A stretch of DNA of 64,000 nt from Pagrus major (GCF_040436345.1 NC_133235.1:20484660-20548659), one strand, 5' to 3'. Counted from the stretch's first letter, positions 21,759-33,127 are shown. The notes: generated by a model from the sequence alone, not told the origin. Translations and numbers: made by a program.

Positions 21759-24700
21759 GTAGGAGAGCTGTCTTCATTATTAATTAATTCAGGAATTCAT
21801 ATCATTTTACAGAGCTATGTAGCTTTATTTAATTTCCTGGTGATTAGCATAAAAAATTAAGGCCTTTAAAAGTACCTTTTATTTAACAGAAGAGGCAAAA
21901 ATTACCTGTGTGTCTGTAAAAGAGAAAGTAAATCACTGTTTTAAATTTATGTTAATTTATGAGGAGTATGTAACTGGTACATGTGTTTAAAGACACAGTG
22001 ACTCAGTATTTATAGAAACAGAGCACGTGGCAGTATTTATAGAGGCCATCATATGTCCTCCACATAATCTGGATTCAATGTGGGCTCTCACTGAAGACAA
22101 AACAAGCACTTTGCATTTTTATTTAGTGGAAGACTAACATTTTGAGTCAGTTTTGGCTTGTTGATGACCTGGAAAATCATTGTGTTATTCTTCTCCTAAG
22201 TTTACTGAATGCAACAGAGCACTGTCCATTGACTTAGTGGATTTGCTGAATCAGTGGGCAGGTGACATGTCACACACCAGTCATTGGCTCCCGACACTGC
22301 GCTGGCAAAGTTCCCCAGGTCAACCAAAATATCACATCACACCGCCCTGAAATAGAACTGTCTGCACAAACAACCTACAGAAGTGCTTATTTCCTTCAGG
22401 AGAAACCACCCTTTAATAAAACTTTAAAACAAAAAATCTAGTTAGCTCCAGTATGGCTTATGTAGCACCTAAGATTAAATGGCGCAAACCAAAGACGTAC
22501 CGCCAGGACGTGATCGCCACAGCCAAAGCCACAGGTTGTGTCCTGCAGTTTTGGAACGCTCTACTTGTTGGTGATGAGCTAACGATTCTCAGCATCGTGG
22601 TGGACGACGAGTACGACTACCTTATTGATGCCATTTATGACACCAGCAACGTAGAGGAATGGAAGAACTTCAGATTTAACTACAGATGCCTGCGTAGGTT
22701 TATCAGAACTTTGATTTTTTCTAAAAGTTATGGTCTTACTTTTCATCGGGGTATCAGGGTGTTTTATCGAGTGTTATTGAGTATTAGGAAGAGTCATGCA
22801 ACTACTTATGCTTTGAAAAGTGTTTTTTATGATCCTAAGGGTTGAGCTCAAAGTTGACATTCTGCCAAATGTGCTCCCCTGCTGGCAGGACTGTGGTCAC
22901 TGAGTTATGAGCAGGAGCTGACCACACCGCTTCACATCACAGCCGGCCGAGGCTTCACGGACTGCCTGAGGCTCCTGCTGCAGCGTGGGGCCAATGTAGA
23001 CCTGGCACCTGGAGGCAACACCGCCTTGCACGAGTCCTGTGAAAACTGCCAGCCAGAGTGTACCAAGCTGCTGCTCATGCACGGTGCTGATGCCAACGCT
23101 GTCTCGGAAGAGGGCCTTATGCCTTTGCACATTTGCACAAGCCCTGAATCCCTAGAGTGAGTAGATCAGAAGTGCATGAAGTGCTTCATGTAACGCAGGG
23201 GTTTCCAAAGGGTATGTAGAGAGATTGTGGAATAGCTCAGCTAATTTGAAAAATGGCTCATGACTTGATATTTAGCAGCCACTGTGGGTAAATGCTAAAA
23301 CATTTTGCCTGTGTAAAAGTAGCACAAGAGCACAATCGACAAGTCAGTGAATTCAATCAGTTATGCCAGTTATACCATAATTTTACTCTTACTTTACTCT
23401 AAATGTTCTAACCTTAGCTAACATTAGCCGTCCTTGACTTGGATTGAAATGAGCAAGGGTGTATTTATTGCTAATGAACTGAACTTTTGTAAGAGAAGGA
23501 TTGTGTACACCAGCAGCTCCTGTTGAGAGTGCTTTGAAACTAGCGAGCAGTCAGAGATGGTAATGGATAGCTAAAAGCGCCGCTTATAATACAGTGGTCA
23601 GAATAGAAATTGATTAAACCCACTTGAAAAACTAAGTACCCACCCTAAACTTTCACAAATTCACGATCTTGTAAGAAAATTAGTATTATAATATCCCCTT
23701 TTATAAAAGTTAGGGTGTCAAACAACTTTTCAACTGTACGTCTCTTAGCGTTTCCCTGCGGTATTACTGTTGGCGCAAATGCAGTGTTAGCAGCATGGCT
23801 ACTGCCAGCAGCCTGGCTACCATCCAAAGAAAAAAACAACTGTAAGAATCTAAATTTGACCAAGAAGCGCTGATCTGATCATATAGCTACTTTGTAATTT
23901 CAGAAATAATTGGGAAAACAAGGTTTATAGGGAACAAATCTATACAGGGATGGTGTAATTTTTCTACAGCCATTACAGTGTGCAGTCAGTAATTACATCG
24001 TGTTGATATGTTAAAGCAAAAAAGTTTTAAATGACAAATACATAACAACTTCAGTACAAATTAAGCTTCTTTAATTCTGCAGATGTGCCAAGTATCTCCT
24101 TCAGTACGGTGCAGCAATCAACGGTCGCTCTACCGATGAAGATGACACTCCCTTACATGTGGCAGCCAGGAACGGCCTCCCAGACCACACTGAGATCTAC
24201 CTGCGCTACGGAGCTGCTGTGGACAGACAGAACGATGAGGGTCTCACACCCCTGAACGCTGCTTGTTCCCAACGCCAGGAGCTGCAGGAACTTCAGCGTT
24301 ACTTCAAGACGTGCCAGATCCTCCTGGGGGCGGGGGCCAACGTCCACACAATGGACCAGGACAGAAACAGTCCTCTGCACATGGCCTGTAAGAATGCAAA
24401 TTCAGACATAGTGGATCTGCTGCTGGCTAACGGTGCCCGCGTTAACGACATGGACTACGGCGGTGAAGCTCCCATGCACAACATCCTGAAGGTGGTGTGC
24501 TACAAGATTTCCCATCAGCCCGAGAGGATTGTCCGCGCTCTGCTCAACCATGGTTCTATTCGGGTGTGGCCTGGAGCTCTGCCCATGGTAGGAAATCAAA
24601 TGCATTTCAGACTGGATAAAGCATTCCAGATTGGTTTCTAGTATATTGTATTTGCAGTATGAACCAATTATTCATCAAGGTGGCTCATTCTGCGTAATTA

Positions 24701-26220
24701 GCAAGTGCTGCACATGTAACACCTTTAAAAGAGTCTTGAAACACTAAACTGTTCCTTCCAGACTTCACAACTTCACATTCACATCATTCCCATTTCATGA
24801 CACAACATGAAGTGTTGCACTCTCTGCGGGAAACAGACTACAACTATCAGTGAACCCACGTGCACTAGACAAAATGCCTGGTTCCTAATTAGGCAAGTGT
24901 TAATAGGAGATTAATTAGCACTAATTGCATAATTTCCAGTTAAACCCCTGGAGGGAAGACCAATCTGTTCATTTCACAAGTGTTTAATTACTTTATTTCT
25001 TCAGTTCTATGCAGTCACAAGCTCGCTCACGAACTTAGATGATGATTATATGGATGCTGTCTCTTTGCTCGGTGTTGTGCCGTTTCTTTTAGGTTATGAA
25101 GCACTGCTCTGCGTCTCCACGCACCATCGAGGTTCTTCTGAACGCCTACAGTCACCTCAAAGTCACAGACACCTGGGTGGAGTCTGTGTCGCCGGAGGTG
25201 TTCAAGGCAAGCTCATTAAATAATGGAATTATGATTATGGTTCAACCACTGTGGGTGTTTTATGATAAATGTTTTTTTTTATTGTGCCAAATATTTTATT
25301 TCTTCATCTTCTCTCTCTTCTTTAATTTCTATAGGGTGTTTGCATGGCCAGATCTAGCATGTTTAGGGCACATTGTCTGGACATCAGCGAGAACATAGAA
25401 CAGGGATGATTGATATTTTTTCCCTTGGAGTACCAAAAATAGCAAACACCTATTGTACTGTACTGTGTGTTAAGCTAAAAAATGGCATTAGGATCCCAAG
25501 TTCCTTTGAATTTTTGCACAAAGAGTCACTTTGCCCTCTGCGCTCAGATTATAAAAAATAATCAATAACTACTATCATTTTTTTTTTCGTTATGGTACCA
25601 CATGCCCCACTTTGAACAGCCCTGTCATAAAAACGCCACTAAAATCAATGCTGATTGATTTCATTTTGATAGTTTAACAGCTCTTAAACATGGGGTGACC
25701 CACCACATATATTGAGTAGTAGAAGAAACTCTGAGATGTGGCCTTTAAATACAGAATCAATTTACAAAAACATAATGATGATTATATGAATAAATGTACA
25801 AAAAGATGTAATGTCTTTTGCATATTGTGCAGGATGTTTGAAGCTGTCCTGGGCAATATTCAGTATTTGTAAGGGGATAATATCTACAGCAGGCCATAGC
25901 TAATAGTATATTTAATTACTTACATGATGTTTATTTAATTATTACTGCTTATTGATGTCAGAACACCACTATGATTGGCTGTGAAGTGAGACAAATCTCT
26001 GATCTCATGTTTATCTGTGCTTTTATCCACCCAGGAGCACAAAGAGTTCTACGAGTCGATCTTCTCTCTGGCGATGACTCCTCGCTCCCTGCAGCACTTG
26101 GCACGCTGCAAGCTCAGGACCTTCCTGGAGGGCCGCGTACACAAGGTGGTCCCTAAACTGGGTCTGCCCACCTTCATCAAGAACTACCTGCTGCTGGAGT
26201 ACAGAGGCTACATCCACTGA
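21434..26220 (+). CDS. Ankyrin repeat and SOCS box protein 10
   Basis: Predicted substrate receptor of a Cullin5-Elongin B/C ubiquitin ligase. The distal-start form uses exons 21434-21758, 22889-23156, 24083-24587, 25093-25206 and 26035-26220 (465 residues). The proximal-start form uses 22453-22693 in place of the first (437 residues). Both first exons end in phase 1 and join exon 2 in frame. Ankyrin-type units run from TTPLHITAGRGFTDCLRLLL through NTALHESC, MPLHIC, TPLHVAARNG, TPLNAACS and SPLHMACKNA to APMHNILK. Then comes RALLNHGSIRVWPGALP, a segment typical of ASB10/ASB18. The C-terminal SOCS box has BC-box SLQHLARCKLR (residues 394-404 of the short form) and Cullin-box LGLPTFIKNYL. Length and exon joints agree with my memory of human ASB10. 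The intron after 25206 appears to use a GC donor. ASB18 is the close paralogue; the adjacent gbx1 favours asb10. Confidence 0.9.
22004..22055. promoter_or_regulatory. Duplicated TATTTATAG motif around an E-box
   Basis: CAGTATTTATAG occurs at 22004-22015 and again at 22031-22042. CACGTG lies between them (22024-22029) and CATATG follows (22050-22055). The AT-rich motif differs from the MEF2 consensus at one position. The cluster is about 400 bases upstream of the proximal asb10 exon and could serve an alternative promoter. Function is inferred. Confidence 0.3.
22453..22693 (+). CDS. asb10 proximal alternative first exon (1b)
   Basis: Starts MAYVAPKIKWRKPKTYRQDV and ends in DEYDYLIDAIYDTSNVEEWK, then NFRFNYRCL, with donor GTAGGT at 22694 in phase 1. 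The final codon completes as CGA, giving RLWSLSYEQEL across the junction. That arrangement (a WRDFRFN-like motif before LWSLTYEEEL) is what I recall of human ASB10. The open frame runs on to a stop at 22843-22845 if the 195-bp intron is retained, which would give a truncated 130-residue product. Confidence 0.85.
22889..23156 (+). CDS. asb10 exon 2 (ankyrin repeats)
   Basis: Acceptor GCTGGCAG and donor GTGAGT bound this exon, which begins in phase 1 and ends in phase 2. It encodes LWSLSYEQELTTPLHITAGR onwards, with ankyrin consensus blocks LRLLLQRGANVDLAPGGNTA, TKLLLMHGADANAVS and EGLMPLHICTSPESLE. The following intron is 926 bp. Confidence 0.9.
24083..24587 (+). CDS. asb10 exon 3 (ankyrin repeats)
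   Basis: Acceptor ATTCTGCAG and donor GTAGGA bound this exon. It continues CAKYLLQYGAAINGRSTDED, then TPLHVAARNG, TPLNAACSQR, QILLGAGANVHTMDQDRNSP, DIVDLLLANGARVNDMDYGG and RALLNHGSIRVWPGALPM. It ends in phase 0. Confidence 0.92.
24896..24937. promoter_or_regulatory. Homeodomain-type TAATTA cluster in asb10 intron 3
   Basis: CCTAATTAGG, ATTAATTAGC and CTAATTGCAT lie within 42 bases (cores at 24896, 24922 and 24932). Such TAATTR cores are bound by Antennapedia-class homeodomains, including the GBX type. The intron is otherwise unremarkable. Confidence 0.3.
25093..25206 (+). CDS. asb10 exon 4
   Basis: Acceptor TTTCTTTTAG precedes VMKHCSASPRTIEVLLNAYS; the exon ends VSPEVFK in phase 0. The donor appears to be GC (AAG|GCAAGC) rather than GT. 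The only in-frame GT alternative, before GTGTTC, would remove VFK and has a poor consensus. Confidence 0.85.
26035..26220 (+). CDS. asb10 last exon (SOCS box)
   Basis: Acceptor TTTATCCACCCAG precedes EHKEFYESIFSLAM and then the SOCS box, ending YRGYIH and TGA at 26218. The BC-box binds Elongin C and the LP-containing Cullin-box would contact Cullin5. Confidence 0.92.
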   Translation, partial: EHKEFYESIFSLAMTPRSLQHLARCKLRTFLEGRVHKVVPKLGLPTFIKNYLLLEYRGYIH

Positions 26221-26775
26221 GAGCTCTTCGTGTGGAGATTGAGTGCTGCTAACTGTGTGAGAAAGGAGCGGCTGTTCATAATATTATAACAGTTCAGATC
26301 ATGATTAAAACAGTGACATCAACTGTAGCACTATCCCAGCTCTCTTCATATTTATAAATAAGCTTTTGATGAGGAAGAATCAGCTGCTTGTTCTCTGACA
26401 CTTTGATTCCAGATCAATCTTTTCAGCACATGTTTGACGTTTCACCACAAGAGGGAGCTATAGACTAGAGTTGATAAAGAATAATAACAGGTATTTAATT
26501 GTGTGTTTTATATTCTATTTATTGTATGTTCACGTTATTATTATTATTATTTTTTACTTCTGCACTTGATAGTAAAGATGCTCAGACGCTCGTATTTTTA
26601 TACATGATGATTTTCATTGTAGTTTGATGTTAATGCGCAGGGTGAGGATGTGTTGCACACTGAGGACTGACATAAAATATTTGCATAAATAAGTATTCCC
26701 ACCGATGTGATTGTAATTAGGCGTTTTGTATCAGAAAATATGCTTGATATAAAATAAAACAACCCACCGTGGCTA
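26221..26775 (+). terminator. asb10 3' UTR with poly(A) signal
   Basis: The sequence after the stop is AT-rich. AATAAA occurs at 26753-26758 (in ATATAAAATAAAACAAC), a plausible cleavage signal about 535 bases after the stop. Confidence 0.45.
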
Positions 26776-28868
26776 TGAAATCTAGACTTTCTTTTGAATT
26801 ATTTCCTGTTTTCTTACATCTTCTCTTTTTATTTCTCTCTCTCTGATGCTTTTGCTTGTAGTCTGATAGAATAAGAAAAATAATGACAAATATTTTTTTT
26901 TAAAAAGAAAGCATAAAATAAACTATAAAAAAGAAACAACATTTCAGGAATCAGATTTTTTTAATTATTATTTTTTACAAAGATAAGCAGAAAAATCAAA
27001 TGACAACTACATTAAATCATGTTGAACACACTGGTATTTGTGCTTTAATCAAAAACATTCCGATGACATTATTCGCCTTTGACTTGGTCATCTGATTCAG
27101 AATGAACGACAAGCTTTGACACAACGAGCCAAAGGAGCTCAGTCATTCAGTCGTTTCGGGAAAAAGAGTTATATAAGTTAAAATTATCTGCAGACGTATT
27201 TATTCATTTTACACTGTATTGAAAAAAAAGAGACAGTAGTGACATTTTTTTAATCACCTCTTGTGACAATTAAAATATGCACTGTGTTGCCAGACATTTT
27301 TTATGAGGCCTGTATTTAGACTTTTTATATAAAACAAAGCCATAAAATAAAATAGATCCATGCTGTGAGAACGTTAACTCCCAAGATTCGTTGATTTTTC
27401 AAATAGAGAGTGTATGAAGGAGCTGTGTAACATGAGCAGAGACAGAGGGGAGAGGAGCTCGACAAATGGTTTCAATAGATCAAAGAGAGGTGCTGCTGAA
27501 GTCACATGCAATTATAAGAATTAGCCTGGCCTGGCCCTCCACTGCTAATCAGAGTCGGTGGTGATATGTTTATGTCCTCTTGCAATCAGACGACCAGTTG
27601 GAGAGCCCGGGCACCCAGGACTCAATAGGGCTAATCATCATCAGTTCCCATTGCCATTTAAAAGGTGAAATGATCTGCGATTAAACCAGTGCTTAAAGAA
27701 AAGAGAACAGTGATTTTTTTTTTTTTTTTTCATCTTCTCATGCATTTTTGATCAGGGATGAATTACAGCTCCAAAAGCGCAGAGCAAAAAAAAAAAAATG
27801 TGTGCGTCATTTAATTTATAAAAAGAAAAACCTTTCAGACAATGACGTTAAAGTTTATTATTCAGATCTTTTTAAATCAATTCCCTCGAGTTCAAACATA
27901 TTTGACTTTGGCCACTATATGTCTGCTGTTGACCTCGGAGCAAACGTCTTTTATCTGACTCCAATTTCGCGCAGAGGATCTCTCTCCGGGGAACAATTGT
28001 TGCAGCACTTCTTTTCCTGCTTTGTTTTTGGCCGCGCTGAATGGGACAGAGAGCGCAGAAACATCTGCCTCTCCTCCTCCCTCCTGACTCTGATGCCCAT
28101 CGGCCCCAATATTCCAACAAAAGCCACCGTTGTTTTACGCTGTCCCTTGCATCCAGAGTAATTACTTATCATCAATCAAAATTAATAATAGCTGATTGGG
28201 TTGGTGTGGTCAACGATTATAGAAGGGGAAGGACTGGAGCAGTCTCTCACACCGTTTTGCAGTCAATGGTGAACCTGGCAAAAGGAGGAGGAGGGCTTGG
28301 AGGGGGGGAGGCGGGGGTGCGACCCGTCTATTTGGTCTCCACTGGGAAACTACCGCCTCTCAAGACGGCCAAAAAGTCAGAGGCTGAATAAGGAAATGAA
28401 GCGTAATTTGAGGAAGATGGATGAGCCCCCAGGGAAACACCCCCTTTTCATTCCTCTTGTATTGCAGATGATAACCAATGCGCTCTCGCCCTCTCCCTCT
28501 CCCTCTCTCTCTGCGCGCACACACACACGGCGCACGGAGGGAGGAGTTGCAGAAAAGGGGAGAGGTAGATAGATAGAGAGAGCGTGTGTTTATGTCTCAG
28601 TGTGTGACAAATAAGAGGGAAAAGGTAGCGGCGGGGCACACAACAAAGCGACCCGGCTGACTGACGCTTATAGAGGGGAAGAGATCCGGAGAAACGTCCA
28701 CTCCAGTGCGGGATGACAACGCAGAGGGAGAGGATCTACTTTCAATTCGCCAAGTCGTCTTTGCACTGAAAGTTTTTGCGCGTCGCTCGAAAGGAGGAGA
28801 GGAGAGGAGAGGAGAGAGGACACCTGCTTTCCAAGTTTCCACCAAAATAAAAGTGTTTGCCTGCGAAG
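26776..28868. promoter_or_regulatory. gbx1 upstream region and 5' UTR
   Basis: No other gene is seen; the frames at 27748-28161 and nearby lack domains. The segment 28150-28205 has a dense set of homeodomain/PBX-like cores (GTAATTACTTATCATCAATC, TTAATAATAGCTGATTGG). A CCAAT box lies at 28475-28479. The last 300 bases are purine-rich with a GGAGA run near 28795-28820 and probably form the 5' UTR. A short upstream reading frame of 18 codons starts at ATG 28713 and ends at 28769. The transcription start cannot be fixed from sequence alone. Confidence 0.4.
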
Positions 28869-30460
28869 ATGCAGCGACCAGGCGGCCAGGGGACGGCGTT
28901 CTCAATCGATTCCCTCATAGGGACCCCTCAGCCCAGACCGGGACACCTGCTCTACACGGGCTACCCCATGTTCATGCCGTACAGACCTTTGGTTATCCCA
29001 CAAGCTTTATCCCACTCTCCTTTATCGTCTGGTATACCTCCACTCGCACCTTTGGCTTCTTTTGCGGGACGCCTCACGAACACGTTCTGTGCCAGTTTGG
29101 GACAGGGGGTGCCGTCCATGGTCGCGCTCACCACGACGATGCCGAGTTTCTCCGACCCTCCGGACAGTTTCTACCCGCCACAAGAGCTCCCGGGTCCCCG
29201 TCTGAGCGCCGCCGATCCCGGAGCGAGGAGGCAGGAGAGTCCGCACTCCGAGGAGCTGCACAGCCGGGACAAGGGCTCCGAGCTGCTCAACTTCTCGGAA
29301 ACTTTTCAGACAATATCAGGTGAGCTGGGCCTCGTTACTTTTTTCATGATATTTGATCAAATCCACAACTCAAGGCTGCTGCGTAAAAAGTGGCCACCGT
29401 GCGTAAAACGGGTTAAAATAGAGATCGGTTGTGTTTGGTGTCAGAAATGCTCTCAAATTGAAAGTAGAAGCCATCTTACATCAGTTTTGTCAACGAAATA
29501 TTAATAATGCAGCATTTGTTATAGTCGAAATTCTTGGGGATGCAACCTGATTATATTTGAGCTAAACATTTCAAAGAACAGTCATAGAAATTATTCCTGA
29601 ATTGTTCTTCACTGATAAATGCTGAGCCACATTTTAAAAAACTTTAGTAGAAGTATTTTGTAGGCAGACCTGAATTAAGTTGCCAAAAACGCAGCAAGAC
29701 GCGTAAAAACTTAGAGAACAACTCAATGTTCACAGCTGTAAGGCCCAACATGAGATCAGTTAATGTTTCTACTCGTGCGAAACATTTTCAGCACTTATTT
29801 CTTGGCTATTAACTTTATCAGCCTCCTTTAAAAAAAGACAATGACTGATGTGTATTGTCGTGAGACATTGCGTAATGGTCCTTTTTGGCAACACAGACTC
29901 ATGAAGTGACTCAACGTGTGTTTGTTCTTTCTTCGCATTTTCAAGGTGAGACCAAACTGTACAGCTCAGACGACGAGAAGCTGGACCTAAAATCGGCAGA
30001 CACGGTGTGCAGCGACCGGGAGGACAGCTCCGCGGACAGCGAGAACGAAAGTTTCTCGGACGGGAACAACTGTGGCTCCCTGTCCCAGAAGAGCAAACTA
30101 AAAACCGGCTCGCAGGAGGCGCTACCGACCGGCAGCTCGGCGGGGAAGAGCCGGAGGAGACGAACAGCTTTTACCAGCGAGCAGCTGCTCGAACTTGAAA
30201 AGGAGTTTCACTGTAAAAAGTACCTTTCTCTGACTGAACGCTCCCAGATCGCGCACGCACTCAAACTGAGCGAGGTGCAGGTGAAGATCTGGTTTCAGAA
30301 CCGCAGGGCCAAATGGAAACGGATCAAAGCCGGCAACGTTAACAACCGGTCAGGAGAACCGGTGAGAAATCCCAAAATTGTGGTCCCCATCCCGGTGCAC
30401 GTCAACAGGTTTGCTGTGAGGAGTCAGCACCAACAAATAGAACAAGGGACCAGGCCATGA
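28869..30460 (+). CDS. Homeobox protein GBX1 (gastrulation brain homeobox)
   Basis: DNA-binding transcription factor of the Gbx family, involved in neural patterning and acting in the nucleus. Exon 1 is 28869-29319 and exon 2 is 29946-30460, separated by a 626-bp intron with GTGAGC and TTTTCAAG, phase 1. The product is 321 residues. The N-terminus [18 protein letters not shown] carries the Eh1-like FSIDSLIG motif, which binds Groucho/TLE co-repressors in this family. A Pro-rich region with [20 protein letters not shown] and [17 protein letters not shown] follows. An acidic Ser-rich segment ([16 protein letters not shown]) precedes the homeodomain at residues 219-278. The C-terminus [20 protein letters not shown] and ending [11 protein letters not shown] is of GBX1 type, not GBX2. 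The in-frame TTG four codons upstream of the ATG is not the start. Confidence 0.96.
30149..30328 (+). other. gbx1 homeobox (Antp-class homeodomain)
   Basis: Encodes 60 residues containing [20 protein letters not shown] and [14 protein letters not shown]. Trp48, Gln50 and Asn51 are present (residues 266, 268 and 269), which predicts TAATTA/TAATTG recognition. It is entirely in exon 2. Confidence 0.96.
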
Positions 30461-30899
30461 AAAACCCCACAAATACTAATGATAAAAGAAACACTTACAT
30501 TGACTCTATGTTCCGCTGATTTGTTGAACGCATGAAGCACAAAAAGGAGGATTCGATTATTTTGTCTGAGAGGTGAGACTGAGCAGAGAGGAAGATCAAT
30601 TATTTGGCAATATTGCTGTCATTTTTATTTATTGTTCTGTGAATATGTAAATATAAATGGGTTAAAAAATGGTACAAATGGGCACTATGAGATGAGACTG
30701 TAAAGATTTTTTAAGTATTTATATGTAGGGCCAAACTGTTCTGTTGGTTATGTGCATGTCCTCATTTGGTGAATTTTTTCGTTTTGTGTTTCGTACGATT
30801 TGTTGACCACATTTGCATGTAAAGAATTTTTACATTTTTTTTTTGTTTGGCGGCTGTAGGATCCACCTTTGACAGCTATTTGTGCAAAAAAAGAATAAA
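30461..30899 (+). terminator. gbx1 3' UTR with possible poly(A) signal
   Basis: AT-rich non-coding sequence follows the stop. AATAAA at 30894-30899 is a candidate poly(A) signal, about 435 bases after the stop codon. Confidence 0.35.
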
Positions 30900-31378
30900 A
30901 AAGAAAAAAGATGTGAAGGAAATAATGACCAAACAAGGGACACCTGTAAAGTATATTGACCTAATAAATCGCTTTATACGAAAAGTTGGAATCCACACTG
31001 AATCATTATTGTGCAGGGAGCAGAGGAACAGTGTTCACATGGTGGCGAAAAACATCTCTAGGAATTGTTTTTATTTCGCAAAAATGAGAAATGTGGCCTA
31101 AAGTGTTTAAATATGGCGATTAATCTTGAATAACAAGCGTTCCCTCATAGCACAGAATGCAGTTAGGTGGCTGTTTTTATATTATTTAACACATTTAAAA
31201 TAAAAACCATCACGTTTTTGTTTTTATCCTGAAGAAATCATTTTCAATTTCATGACAATATTTATACACAATTTCTGAATTCATGAAGGCTTTCACCTAA
31301 AAAGTGTTGGTGTTTCAGAGCATCAGCGTTGCAACCCGAAGATTCATTCACACATTTGTGAATTTTAGTCACAAATTA

Positions 31379-31380
<2 letters not shown>

Positions 31381-31433
<53 letters not shown>
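31381..31433. repeat. (ATT)n microsatellite
   Basis: Uninterrupted ATT trinucleotide repeat, about 17 units. Confidence 0.9.
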
Positions 31434-33127
31434 CAAACATTAAATGTAAATGGTAGGTCTTCTTTTTTTAATACCAGCAGTGATTGATTCCTCTTTAGGA
31501 AGCCACGTTGTCTCAAGTGGACTGATTGATCCTCATTAGACTGCAGACATTCAACACCCTGTAATGAACTTATCCATCAGTCACTGCAGAGAGGGAACCT
31601 AACAGTAGGCAGCCCCTCACTAACCTGACAGATGGACATTTTTATTTAGGTAAAAACAATTAAACACTGACTCTCATGTAAAAAAGAAATCCCAGCATGA
31701 AGTAAAAAATTAATAAGAGGTTTAAAATCCAGCTAAAAAGATAATGTTTCTGTGGCATAATCACACGATGAATACAAGGCTTTTCTTAAATAATGTCATT
31801 TTCTAGAGAGATTTGATATTTACTCAAAAATATAGATACCTGTTGAGAATTCTTACAAAACTATTAAAATGAGGTTTTGAATGATCCAAAGGGAGAATAT
31901 TTGGTGGGGTTTAACACGATTGTAAAAGAGACTTCCAAACAAGACAGTTTTGTGCAGGAATAAAAGCCTTTACCAGATAAATTAAATCATTTCCTATAGT
32001 TTTGTTTTTAGTGACATTAGTAATTAAAATGCAGCTGCCTGCTCACTCAGACCAAACATGGAAACTTACATGGCAATGTAAAAATTACAGAGCTGCACTA
32101 TTTAAATAATCTGCAACTAAAATAATGTCTGGCCACATAACTATCCAGTTACAGGAAAGAGGAAAACCAGGCTTGATGTTTTATGCAAACTTTCATATAC
32201 ATGGTTTCTCTGAAGTGTTTCCAGAAAAGGCTCATGTTGGAATAATTTCACTTCAGCTCAGATGAGAAAAAGTGATTTTTAAAAAAAAAAACGTTTCCAA
32301 AATAGACTCGAGCCTCGAGCCATGTTTAACCTGTTGAAGTGTGATGATAGGGCGAGATTCTTCACATATTTTAGTAGTGTTAATATTTCATAAAATTAGT
32401 CAGCCCTTTTCTTAATCAGTATTTCGCCCAAATATAGGTTTTGGACGAGAGTGTTTTTAATAAACCTTCTTCAATACAGCAGGAAACAGATTATTATCTC
32501 GCTCATGGACGCACACACTCGAACATGACTCTATCTCACTTTGACCTCAGAGCACAAATAGACATATCATGACCTGGGCAACCCATGAGTAGTAAAGTTT
32601 ATTCCACTGTCCACCTCATACATCAAGACTGTGACACTTGGATGGGGATTCAAGGAGTGATGAGATCGTGTGAGAGGGAGCAGTGGAAGTTTTATTATGG
32701 CCCAAGAGCTGACTAATATAGGCGGTCAATTCCACGACGCCGTGCCAGAGTGCAACAGCTATTTCGGTGCCCATGAGCTGCACGGTGGAGAGGTGACGAT
32801 GAGGAGCCATGACACAGCTCAGACACTAAGTTCATGATGGTTGTTATTATCAGGATGCTGTGAGGAGAGTTTCTCCGCTGGTGTGTGCAGGAAAGAATAA
32901 TCACCAGCAACATCTCGTAGGTTTTTTTTTTTATCCAAAACACTCAAAAATTAATATCTCATCACTTTATTTGTGAATTTGTTATTCCTTTATGTACCTT
33001 ATTCAATTAAAGCTACATCTGAAGACAGTATCTGTATCATTCTGCCATTCTGCTCCTTGAATCGTAAATTGAAATATCAGAAGTTCTCTCCAGCAAAGAC
33101 ATTAAACCATTTCCACATTCCCCACCT

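Noticed and set aside
27748-28391. Frames of 116 and 137 codons upstream of gbx1
   Set aside because: No similarity recognised; they sit in probable promoter DNA with A-runs and G-runs.
28857-28868. Upstream TTG-initiated extension of the gbx1 frame
   Set aside because: Vertebrate GBX1 starts at the MQR methionine (ATG 28869), as the family alignment shows.
28706-29323. 205-codon plus frame overlapping gbx1 exon 1
   Set aside because: It is in a different frame from GBX1, with no known domain; the GBX1 frame is clearly the coding one.
28869-30460. Assignment as gbx2
   Set aside because: The post-homeodomain sequence ([26 protein letters not shown]) and the N-terminus match GBX1 rather than GBX2.
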